From contig CACRXP010000193.1 in assembly GCA_902702965.1 (NCBI GenBank), forward strand, positions 796,441-860,440: a stretch of 64,000 nt of DNA. The letters run 5' to 3'. This DNA comes from Spirometra erinaceieuropaei (lineage: Eukaryota > Platyhelminthes > Cestoda > Diphyllobothriidea > Diphyllobothriidae). The notes beneath the pieces were generated by a model. It was not told the DNA's origin, did not search any database, and worked only from the letters and a program-made list of their open reading frames with translations. Positions within the stretch are counted from its first letter, which is position 1; each line of letters opens with the position of its first letter. The position numbers were made by a program, and so were the translations under genes. Of the stretch, positions 36,061-46,761 are shown piece by piece.

Positions 36061-37870
36061 CAACTGGCTTATGGCACTCCACGTGCTCTAGTTGGTGCTA
36101 GGACATGTTGCGTGAGAAGAGCTTCTAGGGTTGTCTTTAGTAGACGGTAATCGAAGGCCTTCTTCGAGCACTTCGAATGCATATCGCTCCATTGAATTCT
36201 GGGTGCATTAATATCCCCCCATGACGACAACTTCAGTTCGACTGGCGATCTCTTTTATGCTTTCCAGTAGACAATAATCTGAATTGGGATTCGCCTGAGG
36301 GGGGCCGGTAGATAGTTACGACTTCAAGGGACTGAGACCCCGTGTCTTTATAGTCAGCAAAATTGCCCCTGTGTCGTCAGAAAACTTTTCGGTTCTCTTA
36401 CACACTGTTAGGTTGCTCTTGACATACGTGGCAACTCATCCACTCCGGCGGCCGATTCTATCTCTCCCAAGCAATTGGTATCCTGTTAGTGCTACCTCTC
36501 AATCACCCACGCTCTCTGACAGCCATGTTTCCGTTATTGCTATAACATCGGGATTAGTATCGGCTTCCTGTATTCTCAGTTCGTCAAGCTTGGAAAACGG
36601 ACTCTGAGCATTGTTGTAAAAGAATTTAAGTTTGCATCATTGGACAGTGCTTCGTTCGGTTTGTCTCGGGCATGACAATATTATGTTGCTGCCGCAATCA
36701 TGATGACTGGCTCGTTCCAACGCAATATCACATTCCTCTGTTTCACTCGTTTCCTAAAAATAGCAAAGTTGCTCTCTCCTGCTGCAAGTCTCTACTTCAG
36801 CTCCGTCACTAATTCGCGGTCTTTTAGGCGTTCCACTGGAGAAAAGTCCAACTGAAATAGAACTTCCTTGTGAGAGTTTCGGAGGCTGCTTTTCCTGGAC
36901 ATAAGTAAGCTAGACTCTGCTTAACTGCCCCAGACAATTTTCAGAGGTCGTGGCCGCACAGTTTCCGGTTGTTCGCTCACCTTCTTTCCGTTCTTGAAGG
37001 CTGTGCGAATAGTTACCTTTTCATCTGAATTAAGCATCATGTTCAGTAGGTGTTGAAGCATATCAATGTCAGCGGAGATCCTCTCCTTGGGGGCATGAGC
37101 ATTCGACTGCGATAGGCCCTGGACGACTACATAATGCTGACAATCAAGGGGTTCATTTGTTCTGTTTCCCGCAGCCTTGTCAGCTGAAGGTCTCAGGAGA
37201 TCCACCGGAGTCGTCTGGGGTTTTATACTCATGTTGCGATGCTTACCCATTCCACCTTGCCACGCGCTTGTTTCCTCACTTCCAACCGAGGATTCTACTG
37301 AACACGCGGAACGGCTTAGAGAAGTTGGTTGTTCGCTTTGGTTGTCTTCCGTATATACAGGAGACACCGCCGCTATTTCCCCGTCGTCAAGGGTTTCGGC
37401 GTACATTCACTGAGGTTTTCCACAAACCTTGTTCTTTGGCTGTTTTTGAGTTTTGCTCTTCCCCTTTTTCTTGCTAACTCTAGAGCTGTTAACCGCGTTC
37501 TGCCCACTATCGTTCGCTTGCACGGGTTCCCTTAAAGCAGCCAGCTCTTTTTCGAGTTTTTGAACTTTCAACAGAATAACGGAGTACCCAGTGCACTGCT
37601 CGTCCTCGTACCTAAAAATTTTTGCTGTGTTTACGCTTTTAGCGCGCTTTGCGTGCCCCTGGTTGCAATTATAACGAGAGCGAGCGCTTATCCTGGAAGG
37701 CAAGGCCATGTCAATAGATATTTCTTCATGCATAATGCCGGTCCTGGTCATTAAACTATCAAAAATTTGCTCTGTGTCCATTAACTTCGTGCGTTCGTAA
37801 GTATATATTCGTTTTCGTGATTCAATCTGGTTATTACGACAGTATACGATGGAGTATGGCAATTATACAA
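36061..37870 (-). mobile_element. LINE family II, 5' half (ORF1 and endonuclease)
   Basis: Minus strand. ORF1 runs from about 37780 to 36700: a basic stretch (VSKKKGKSKTQKQPKNK), then an RRM-like end (DEKVTIRTAFKNGKKVSE, VRPRPLKIVWGS) and, past a stop at 36921, SSLRNSHKEVLFQLDFSPVE. The endonuclease begins near 36660 (NNAQSPFSKLDELRIQEADT, VIAITETWLSE) and reads GDINAPRIQWSDM at 36215, ending at APTRARGVP, where family I copy A starts. Frameshifts are present (for example at 37406). A second copy of the ORF1 lies at 56455-56990. Confidence 0.82.
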
Positions 37871-38240
37871 AACGAAATTGTCAAAACACGCCTATTTTTT
37901 AAAAAGTCGCTGTAGAGAAAAAATATGAACGGTATGAAATATATGTAAAGCGACTCAGTCTTTTTAAGAATATCGAAGGTCCCGAATAACTCCCGATCTT
38001 CCTGAGTGTCAACGATTTCGTTTTTGTAGGCCGATATCTGCGCTCGAATCGACTCCGTAGTCCGTTGGATTTTGATAAAAAACAAGTTCTGCTTAGAGGC
38101 AGACTTCTGATATATTTCCATGCGAGAAAAAATTTCCAGAGACGCAGAAAGAAATGTGACACGCACAGCTGCAGCGGCAACCTCAGAAACGGTAACTGAG
38201 AAGTGGTATCTACGTCAAAATTGTCCCAGATGGAGCGCAG
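37871..38240 (-). other. Unassigned minus-strand open frame
   Basis: A frame of 110 residues (38166-37834) reads SLEIFSRMEIYQKSASKQNL, then a polar, coiled-coil-like stretch (TTESIRAQISAYKNEIVDTQ) and a hydrophobic, possibly membrane-spanning stretch (SLYIYFIPFIFFLY). I recognise no family. It lies just upstream of the family II ORF1 and could be that element's 5' leader, or a stray host exon. Confidence 0.3.
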
Positions 38241-38359
38241 AAAATGTCATTGTGCTCAGTCGGGTTTTCCTGAGGTGAGTGGGTTAGATTTGTTATTATA
38301 TCATTCCTCTCTAATCGTAAATAAAAGGCTTTATTGCGATCTTCATTTTCTAATGAGAG

Positions 38360-38470
38360 CCCAATTGTACGTTGTGCCCTACAAGGTACTGTTTTAGGTC
38401 CTCTTTTCTGGCTGTTTTACATAAATGATATTTTGGCGGCACTTCAACATCCCCAATCATTTATTTATAA
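38360..38470 (+). pseudogene. LINE family I RT fragment (short)
   Basis: The plus strand encodes LQGTVLGPLFWLFYINDILA and ALQHPQSFIY, matching LQGTVLGTLLFLLYINDIS and QSFIYADD of the family I RT at 43870-43750. It stops just before the catalytic ADD. Confidence 0.8.
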
Positions 38471-38498
38471 ATAAATAAATAAATAAATAAATAAATTT
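38463..38498 (+). repeat. (ATAA)n tract at LINE 3' end
   Basis: About eight ATAA units. It directly follows (on the minus strand) the family I 3' UTR that begins at about 38500, so it is probably that element's 3' tail. Confidence 0.9.
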
Positions 38499-39410
38499 TA
38501 ATTTAATGCCAGTTTACAGGCATTGTCAAGGGAGGTGATCAAACACAAATCCGACCAGCAGTGAAAAAAAACTCCTGAGCTTAAGGCAGAAAAATATAGT
38601 TGATGGTGGTTTTTGTGGTTTGGAGGACTCAGGAGAAAAAAACTGTCGGCGGTGGTAGAATATCGACCGTCAAGAAGGGGGGAGGTTGCACGGTATCGGA
38701 GATTATCGGACGTCAAATTCCTTTCATGAAGTTGGGGATTGTCAAAGTAGAGGCGTCGAGGAACAGCTCGTGAGACCGGCCATAGTGTTCAGAGACCACA
38801 AACGCCATCGCTACGGTACAGTCGATCAGTAGATTCAGCACCCAAAATTTGAGGAAGCTTTTCTGAATGCAAAAATCGAGTAATAGTTCTCTTAAATAAA
38901 GGATAATTTTGCAGAGTTTTCATACTCATGGGTAGTTTATTCCAAACAGCAATTGCATTTACAGAAAAGAACCGACGATATTTAACAGTACGTGCCAGAG
39001 TCAGAAATAAGAAGACCTCACGGTGACTGTTACGTCGTGGGTGGATATGATGTCTTAAAGAGGTGAGCGGGTTAAATGTGTGATTATATAAGAGTTTAAA
39101 TAGCAAAAATAGTCCCTTTTGTAATCTACGGAACCATAAAGGATCGAGGCCTGTAAGCCGGCAACGTTCTTGGTAAGACAAATGTCGGTGTTCCGGGGTT
39201 AAAATTCTCTTGGTAAAAAAGTGTTGAACGGACTCTATTGTCTTCCGCTCAGTAGCACGCATGAGGCTAAATGAAAACGAACAGTATTCCAGACCAGGTC
39301 TAACGTACATGTTGAAAAGGCGCATTCTAATGTCCCTAGTTTTAAAATTTCGGAGGATAAACCCGGTCGTTCTACGTGCTTTGGAGACTATGCCGATGAT
39401 CTCAAATGTG
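38499..39410 (-). mobile_element. LINE family I 3' end
   Basis: Minus strand: RT C-terminal part from 39410 (FEIIGIVSKARRTTGFILRN, YVRPGLEYCSFSFSL, SYQERCRLTGLDPLWFRRLQ, HIHPRRNSHREVFLF, AVWNKLPMS), then a 3' UTR that pairs with 30975-31330. Open over about 200 residues, so a fairly young copy. Its 5' side is replaced by the candidate TIR element at 39412. Confidence 0.88.
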
Positions 39411-39411
39411 T

Positions 39412-40641
39412 ATACCCTGCCAGCACATGGCTTCTTCAAAGGCGGGGCTGGAAGGGGCTGGGTGGGGCCAGAGCCACCTCTGCCAGCACGGCTTCTTCAT
39501 AGGCGGGGCTGGAAGGGGCTGGGTGGGGCCAGAGCCGCCTCTGCCAGCACGGCTTCTTCATAGGCGGGGCTGGAAGGGGCTGGGTGGGGCCAGAGCCCCC
39601 TCTGGATTGAAGCATTTTGAAGCGTATTTGCATCGAAAGATATGTTTCAAAAGCACCACTCATTTTACCTTCTTTGGCATTAAATGGAGCTAATTTATCA
39701 AAATTGGCTTATAAATCACAGAGAAAGCATCCGTTTACGCCCACTGAATGTAGCTGCGGATCAGCACAATATACTGAGGTTTTGTTTAAATCCCTTATTG
39801 CGTAAACTCTCATTTGTCCGCCGGATTAGAATCTGTGTGTGTTATTTATTCGTATATTTGACAATCGATTGCAGATAATATCGTGAGTCAGCCAATGCTC
39901 TTTTCATGCTCTTGATAGCTGTCTTAGTTCATTTATGTATATTATGCTAATTGTTTAGGTATCTGCATACCAGCCAATTCAAGTAGTCGAGTTGTATGTC
40001 TATGTAGGTATATTTAGCCTTGGTGTTCGTAGTCCACTTATACAAATTGTTTATCGTTTTTTACTGAATATCCAAGGCAATTATGAAGCGTAATTACTCT
40101 GGCTATCACTGAAGCACCAGCCGTCGAAGCGGGGACTTTTGGAACGCACAACTGAATGGCATAACATATGTTGAAGTCGATGTATATTGGCACTGACATT
40201 TATTATGATTGTACATATTTTCCAATTCCTTTTTCGTTTGTACAATAAATAACTCATTCACATGAATTTGCGTCGCGTGTATTTGATATTGGCTGCCGAT
40301 TAGTGGGCACGTGTACGGCGGGGTCACTGTGAGTACTATGTAATACCGTATTACTCTACGTAAGCAGGGTGGCTTCCGACGTGTAACCTGTGGGAACAGT
40401 GAGGCACTGCGCCTCAGGGGACTCGGTATACAGGACGATATTTTAAAGTGGTGCCAAAAGTGGGCGGGGATGTAGCGTCTCCTGCGCATTTTTTTTCGCT
40501 GGCGGGGCTAGGCGGGGCTATCGCGTTGGATGCCCCGCCACAGCCCCCTCCACAGCTCCGCCTAGTCCCCTCATGGCCCCCTCTAGCCCCGCCATTATTG
40601 AGGGGGCCAGGCTGGGCTAGGCGGGGCTGGTGCTGGCATGG
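39412..40641. mobile_element. Candidate non-autonomous TIR element
   Basis: The left end TACCCTGCCAGCAC and the reverse complement of the right end, TACCATGCCAGCAC, match in 13 of 14 bases. Both ends continue into GC-rich DNA (GGCGGGGCT words), while the interior (39610-40440) is AT-rich and has no coding frame. It separates two oppositely oriented family I LINE pieces. A clear target-site duplication was not found, and the ends could be part of a longer foldback. Confidence 0.45.
39429..39601 (+). repeat. 61-bp minisatellite, about 3 units
   Basis: GCTTCTTC recurs at 39430, 39491 and 39552, a period of 61. Each unit carries GGGGCTGGAAGGGGCTGGG followed by TGGGG, four G-runs within one strand, and repeats the TGCCAGCAC word of the neighbouring terminal repeat. 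Confidence 0.92.
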
Positions 40642-41105
40642 TATTCATTCAATAAATCCCCCCATCCAATGGTCTTTCAAGGTGCACCTATGACTGAATG
40701 TACCACTATCAAGGATTAAGGTTTATGTTTCACAAACAAGCTGACAGAATTACGGTCAAGGCTGTTCAGATTCGTGGCTTTATTTCTTACAATTTCTATC
40801 AATCTGAAGTTAAATTAAGACATTATCCAATGTCTGTACTACCCATTTGCGAGTACTGTTGCCCATTCTCCGGTTTGATGAACGAGGTTCATCGGTAAAA
40901 AATCAGAAATGTCTAAAGACGTTTTATTCAAAAACACTTAGGTATGGAACAGCCAAATATCTTCTACGGAGAACCATGCCAGATAACTAACCGAAAATTT
41001 TTATAGGTCTAAAGACTGGAAGCAGGCTTCTGTCTCCTCTTTCGCATTAATAATAGTTCAATTCTTCCTCGAATTTTAGCACTTAGTCCCAGTAGTCAGT
41101 TTATT
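40642..41105 (+). pseudogene. LINE family I RT C-terminal fragment
   Basis: The plus strand matches the family I frame at 43650-43291: an MTECTT-like stretch, then ADRITVKAVQIRGFISYNFY, VLPICEYCCPF and GLMNE, followed by stops and frameshifts. A piece like PRILALS ends it near 41090. Confidence 0.82.
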
Positions 41106-41990
41106 TTTTCAATTTATTTGGTAAGGATAATAGTCAAAGCCTTTGAAAACCCTATTGATTGCATGTCAGCTCGTTAGAAATAACTGTACACGAACAAAAA
41201 TATTCACTATTAAAACAGTACTTGGTTCATTTGAGTAGCATTGTCTCAGAGAAAATATTTGTGGGGACCAGGATATTAGTTCACATTCAGACCGTCGAGG
41301 GAAAACAGGGGACACAAATAATCATCCAAGCGTTTCTTGAAGAGTTGCAGGGATGTAGCCTCCACGACTGACTGAGGGAGATCGTTCCATTTCTCCACTA
41401 CCCTATGCGCGGAAAATTCCGAACGAAGATTCAGCCTGGACATTTTTGTCCGTAACTTCATCGAGTGACCACGAAGATTGGGTGAAAGGTGCCACTGACA
41501 CATGTCCTCAAATTTAAGTCCATACTCAAGGCCATGTATTATCTTGTAGACGAGGATAAGATCACCTCTTTGTTGCCTGTAACACAGAGGGGATAAATTA
41601 AGGCAATTCAGTCTGTCTGTGTAGTAATGGATTTTTAGACCGTTTACCAGCTTTGTTGCACGCCGTTGTACCCGTTCGAGGCATTCTTGGTCCTTTACCA
41701 GCAATGGCCGCCATGCTTGTATGCCATATTCTAAGTGGGGCCGAACAAATGTGCCGTAAACTCTCCCAAAACGGTCTTGGTCAAAATTTACGAAAGCCCT
41801 TTTTATTGCATGCAGCACTCCCATGGCGTTTTTTGCAGCCTCGTGGCACTGCAGTCTTGGTTTCAGGTTGTTCTGTATCCAAACCCCGAGATGCTTCTGT
41901 GAAGACTCTGCGGGGAGCCTTATATCTTTCAGGTGATAAGCCCTCAGGCACTCATTTGAATGAGAGTTGGTTGGACGCAGATGAAGGACG
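41106..41990 (-). mobile_element. LINE family II, 3' part (continuation of 44778-46760)
   Basis: Minus strand: LHLRPTNSHSNECLR (41985), QKHLGVWIQNNLKP, then the open frame 41824-41276 (RVYGTFVRPHLEYGIQAWRP, LERVQRRATKLVNGL, SYRQQRG-like CYRQQRGDLI, PNLRGHSMKLRTK, RVVEKWNDLPQSVV). The 3' UTR holds the CAAAGCC...GAAAACCCTATT phrase shared with other family II ends (50870, 57630). The reading frame continues that of the family II piece at 44778, across the inserted family I copy D. Confidence 0.88.
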
Positions 41991-44777
41991 GCAATTCAAT
42001 TCAATTCAATTCAATTATTTTTATTAAAGACCCGTCGGGGTCCCATCAAAGCAAGTTAAAATAAACTTACATGCAAATTTTAGACGAGGTAGGCAGAATC
42101 TGTACAAAGTGCAATACATAGTTTTTGAGATTAGAAGTCCGTTAAGCAAAATGAAAATGGAAAACGAGGGGTGAAAAAAAAACTCCAAAGCAAAATTTAA
42201 AAACGATTGTAGTTATTTAACAGGAGAAAAAAAAACCCTCAGAAAAATATCATCAGAAAAATACATAGAGGACTGTCAAGCATGTGGCGGTACAGAATGG
42301 AATATAGTCCGATATCAACATGGCCGAAATAAATGTCAGCTGTATACGGCATTGTGTAACGGATTTCATAAAATGGTACGTAGGCGGGTCGGTCAGGACT
42401 GGCCTGTCTCGCCTTGAATAAGAAAAATAACTGGCGAAATTTAAAACCAGTCTCAAGCTGATAGGAACCCAGATGCGGTCGGTTTCATTCAACCGAGTCC
42501 ATCAGAACATGGGGGAAGGGAGATGCGACCAGACTACTAGTATATGGCGAATATAGAAGGCTTTGTCAAGACCGCCGATGGAGCGCATTCAATAAGGGCA
42601 CGATGACAACCAGTCTCGAGGCTACAAGAACACAGATGCGGTCTGTTACATTCATCAGAGTCCATCCGAGGATAGGGCAAAGTAGATGTGACCAAACTAC
42701 TAGTATATGGCGAATACAGAAGGTTTCGCCAAGAGCATCGATGGTGCGCATTCTGTGAGGGCACGATGCATGAACTGAAAAATTGGAATAATTAACATTT
42801 CTGGTGAGGGATCTTAGGAAGCGAGACTACTCATAAAGGAATGAAACGTGAACAGATACGGAAATATAATAGCGGCATGCTAAATTCCCGGTGGCCCTTT
42901 CTCAGTGTCGCAGAAAAAGTTGTCTGGGAAGGATGAGGAAAATAAAAGTTTAATCGAGTCAGTATTCAGATAAAGGCGTAGCCTTCTCTTAAAGGTGTGT
43001 AGATATGCTGAAGATCTTATATTTATTGGAAGGTTATTCCGGAGGAAAGTATATCTGGAAGCGAAAAGAAGGAGCGCTTAGAGGTGGAGGACACTGGAAG
43101 AGGTATAAATAGAGACGAGTTGCGAAGATTGTATGGGCGACTACTAGGGGTAAGTGTTGAAATTCGAGGAAAATTTGAACTATGATTAATGCGAAAGAGG
43201 AGACAGAGGCCCGCTTCTAGTCTTCGAACCCATAAAAATTTAAGGTTAATTAGCTGACATCTATCTGAGTAGGAGATACTGGGATGTTCCCTATCCAAAT
43301 GTTTTTTTAGAAAAACTTCTTTGGACATTTTCAATTTTAAAACGACTAGCTGCATTCATCAAACCAAAGAATGGGCAACAATACTCGAGAATCGGAAGTA
43401 CAAACATACGATAGAGCCTTAATTTAATTTCAGGAAGATAGAAATTGTAAGAAATAAAGCCACCAATCTGGGCAGCTTTGGCTGTAATTCTGTCAGCGTG
43501 TGGCGAGAGATCAAGATTACTAATGTAGCTTAAACCTAAATCCTTGAAGGTGGTACATTCTGTCATAGGTGTGCCTTGTAAGACCACTGGTTGGGGTAGT
43601 CTGTCAGGTCCAATACACATATAGCGACATTTAGACGGAGAGAATTCCATTAGTCATTTTGAGCTCCAAGATGAGAGAGCAAGGAAGTCAGCATGGATTT
43701 GCTCCAGGCAATGAAGGCTCGTAGATTTATTGAAAGAATATACACATTTGGATCATCGGCATAAATAAATGATTGAGAATGTTTAATTGCGGCTGAAATA
43801 TCATTTATATAAAGCAAGAACAAAAGAGTACCTAAAACGGTACCTTGTAGGACACCGCTCACAATAGGACTTTCACTGGAAAGTGAAGATCCCACCAAAA
43901 CCTTTTGTTTACGATTAAACAGGTATGACCTGAGAAAGTCTATTAGTGGACTGCGAATTCCCATAGCTTCCAATTTAACCAAGAGTCTTTTATGTGGCAC
44001 TTTATCAAAGGCTTTACTAAGATCAAAATTAATAACGACAACAGATAGGTGATCATTACGAAGAGAGGTAAGTAGATCGAGAAACGACATACGACATGTT
44101 TCACAAGAGCGATCTGGTAAAAAACCATGCTGGAATGGGCTAATAACTTGATCGGCTATGCAAAATTCGGTAATTTTTACAGCGATAATTTTTTCGAAGA
44201 TTTTGGCGAGAGAGGGTGTTTTATGGGAACCTCGATAGTTCTGTACGTCAGAACGACAGCCAGACTTAAATACTGGAATAATAATAGAAGTTTTCCAATA
44301 CTCAGGGAAGAAGCCATTTACGAGAAATACTGAAAAGATTTTGCTAAGCAGAGGAGGAAAATCTCTTAGCTGTTTTATCAAAGAGTTTGGGATATTGTCC
44401 GTACCTACTGAGTGAGAGTTAGGAAGATGGCTTATCAGTTTTTGAATACATTCAGGAGAAAAATTAATGAAGCTAAGAGAAGCATCAGACAACGAAGGAA
44501 TTAAAGGGATCGGATCAGTTTCAATGGTGAAATGCTTGGCAAAGAACGAATTTAAAATTTCTGATTTGCCTGACTCCTCTGTAATGAAGGCATCACTTGC
44601 ACTAAGCAAGGGCGGAATGACTTGGTGGGACTTAGCAAATGATCTCTGACGGAAGATCTGAGCAACTGATTTAGAAGAATTCACGTCATTAATAGCTAAA
44701 GACTCTCTACGCCTATCTCGCTCGAGCCTCATTTTCGAAGCTAGTTCAAATATTTCAACGATTCTTAGATGAACTGT
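41991..44777 (-). mobile_element. LINE family I copy D, 5'-truncated, nested in family II RT
   Basis: Minus strand. The long frame 44792-43650 covers the linker (ELASKMRLERDRRRESLA) and RT: WKTSIIIPVFKSGC, NYRGSHKTPSLAKIFEKII, QHGFLPDRSCETC, VVVINFDLSKAFDKVPHKRL, VLQGTVLGTLLFLLYINDIS and the catalytic FIYADD at about 43750. The thumb and C-terminal frames follow at 43650-43291 and 43355-43023 with a frameshift. The 3' UTR (43020-42020) contains a 163-base tandem duplication and ends in an (ATTGA)n tail, seen as ATTCA repeats at 41993-42016. The endonuclease is absent. The insertion is precise, with at most four bases of target duplication (TGCC). Confidence 0.9.
42430..42775 (-). repeat. 163-bp tandem duplication in LINE 3' UTR
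   Basis: CAGATGCGGTC occurs at 42470 and 42633, and ACTACTAGTATATGGCGAATA at 42533 and 42696, both 163 apart. The related element at 46762-47850 seems to have only one such unit (near 47440), so the duplication is a property of this copy or subfamily. Confidence 0.85.
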
Positions 44778-46760
44778 GGCACACTTCTCCACCTTGAAAT
44801 CTAGAAGCCATTACTTCGACCTCGCTTGCAGTCGGAGCAGATTATCTTGAAGAGATCTCTGATCATTCGGTCCCTTAATGACTTGCTATAGCTTAACGTC
44901 GTCTGCAAACATTATTTTGCCGCAGTCGAGTTCCTGAAGGCTGTCGTTAACGTAAAGGATGAAGAGCAATGGTCCCAGAACTGAGCCTTGCGGCAGACCA
45001 CTGGTCACATTCACCCATTCTGACATATCATCCCCGATACAGACACATTGTTTCCGACCAACCAGAAACGCCCTAATGCAGTTCAGAAGATCACCCCGGA
45101 TGCTGATGTCACTCAATTTGTGAAGAAGACGTTGGTGTGGGACAGTGTCAAAAGCTTTGCGGAAATCGATGTACACGACATCGACCTCAGAAACCTCTTC
45201 TTGAGCCCTGGTCCAGATTTCCAGACAAGCTGGCAGATTTGAGAGGCAGGAACATCCCCTCGGGAAGCCAAGTTGAAAATCCTGCAAGATGTTATTTTCT
45301 TCACAAAATTGCTTAATAGCGCTTTTTACTATAGCTTCCATCGTTTTGCAAGGGAGGCAAGTTAAGCTAATAGGCCGAAAGCTGCTTGCTGTCATCCTAC
45401 TACCTCCCTTATGCAATTGAACGAGATTAGCTGTCTTCCACTGTGAGGGCAGCCTTCCTGTTCTCATTGACAGTTCAAAGAGTCGAAAGAGGCTTTGCCA
45501 GCTCCCTTGATAGCTCCTTAAGTATCAGCCCGGGAATTTCGTCGGGTCCAGGAGACTTATCAGGTTTTATTTGACTGAGGACTCGTCTGACTTCTTCCAC
45601 GGAAAAGGCGACGGTTTCAATGACGGCAATATCTTGGCGCATTTGAAGCTCCCGGCTGTCTCGGTCCATTTCAAACTGCTGATTGTCTTCTAGGGACTCT
45701 TCCGTAAAAACCGATTGAAAAAACTGAGACAGTAATCGCACTTTCTGTGGTCCTTCAACTAATAGGTTTCCGAGGCTATCCTTTAAACACGCAATTTCGT
45801 CCCTATGTTTCCTCCTACTGCGGATGTACCCCGTAAAACTTCTTGGGACATGTAATGGATTCTGCTATCAGTCGACACTCGAAAGAAGTTCTAGCAACCC
45901 GTATTTCTTTGCGGCATTTATTGCGCTGATCCTTATATTCCGAGAATGACCTTGGATCTCGAAGTTACAAATACTTTTTCCAGAGTCTCTGTTTCTTCTT
46001 CATGGTCTTTTTGTCGTCGGATTGACCCACGGCGGTCGCATACATGATCTTGTCATTTTTATTGGACAATGGGAATCAATCAGACGCTCTATAATCCCGC
46101 GAAAGTACTGCCAGAATTATTCTGAATATTCTGTGTTGACCAACCAGGTTTCTCCCAAAAGAGTGCGTCTCACTGCGTTAAAGTCACCCTTCCAAATATG
46201 TCTGCGTGTCTTGATTTTTGGTTGTTGGTTGGATAGGAGAGAGCACACGCAGGTAAAAGCAATATGATCGCTAAAACCGAGTGGAGGTTGTGGATTAAAT
46301 TCCTTTATGAGTCCTTCTTCTTTACTGAAAACGAGATCTAAACAGTTAGATCGTTGTCCTTCTCTCATTCTTGTTCCCAATTTTATGTGTTGAATGAGGT
46401 ATTCATTCAGGGAGAGTTGTAGTAGCTTGTGGTCAAATGACGTGGACGGGGCGTTTGTTAGGGGAATGTTCCAGTCTACTCCTGGAGCGTTGAAGTCACC
46501 CAGAAGTAGTAAGTTCTCCTGCTTACATATCAACTCCAGTGCACTAAGTAATTCCATATCGGCGATTTCATTCGAGCTGGGAGGCCGATCGACAACACAC
46601 AGGTTCAGTGTCGGTAATTTTTTGACGCATATCTTGCATGCAATTATTTCAAAATTTCGGGGCGTACCATCGGATATTTCTCGTTGACAGCACGCAATTT
46701 CAGTTGACACATAAATAACTGTGCCTCCACCTCTACGGTAAAATCTGTCACAACGGAACT
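44778..46760 (-). mobile_element. LINE family II, 5' part (endonuclease and RT)
   Basis: Minus strand. Endonuclease 46710-46117: STEIACCQREISDG, LNLCVVDRPPSS, LLLGDFNAPGVDW, MREGQRSNCLDLVFSKEEG, LGFSDHIAF. The linker and RT start near 45741 (KSPGPDEIPGLILKELSREL). RT frame 45467-44886: LPSQWKTANLVQLHKGGSRM, FRPISLTCLPCK, FPRGCSCLSNLPA, VDVVYIDFRKAFDTVPHQRL, GLPQGSVLGPLLFILYVNDS, IMFADDVKL. Catalytic residues are intact, but a stop follows and frameshifts separate the domains. It breaks at VEKC (44778), where family I copy D is inserted. The upstream part is lost at 46760. Confidence 0.9.
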
Positions 46761-46761
46761 G

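Noticed and set aside
39436..39693. Coding sequence with 20-residue repeats
   Set aside because: The frame is an effect of the 61-base minisatellite; both strands are open and neither has a start context or domain.
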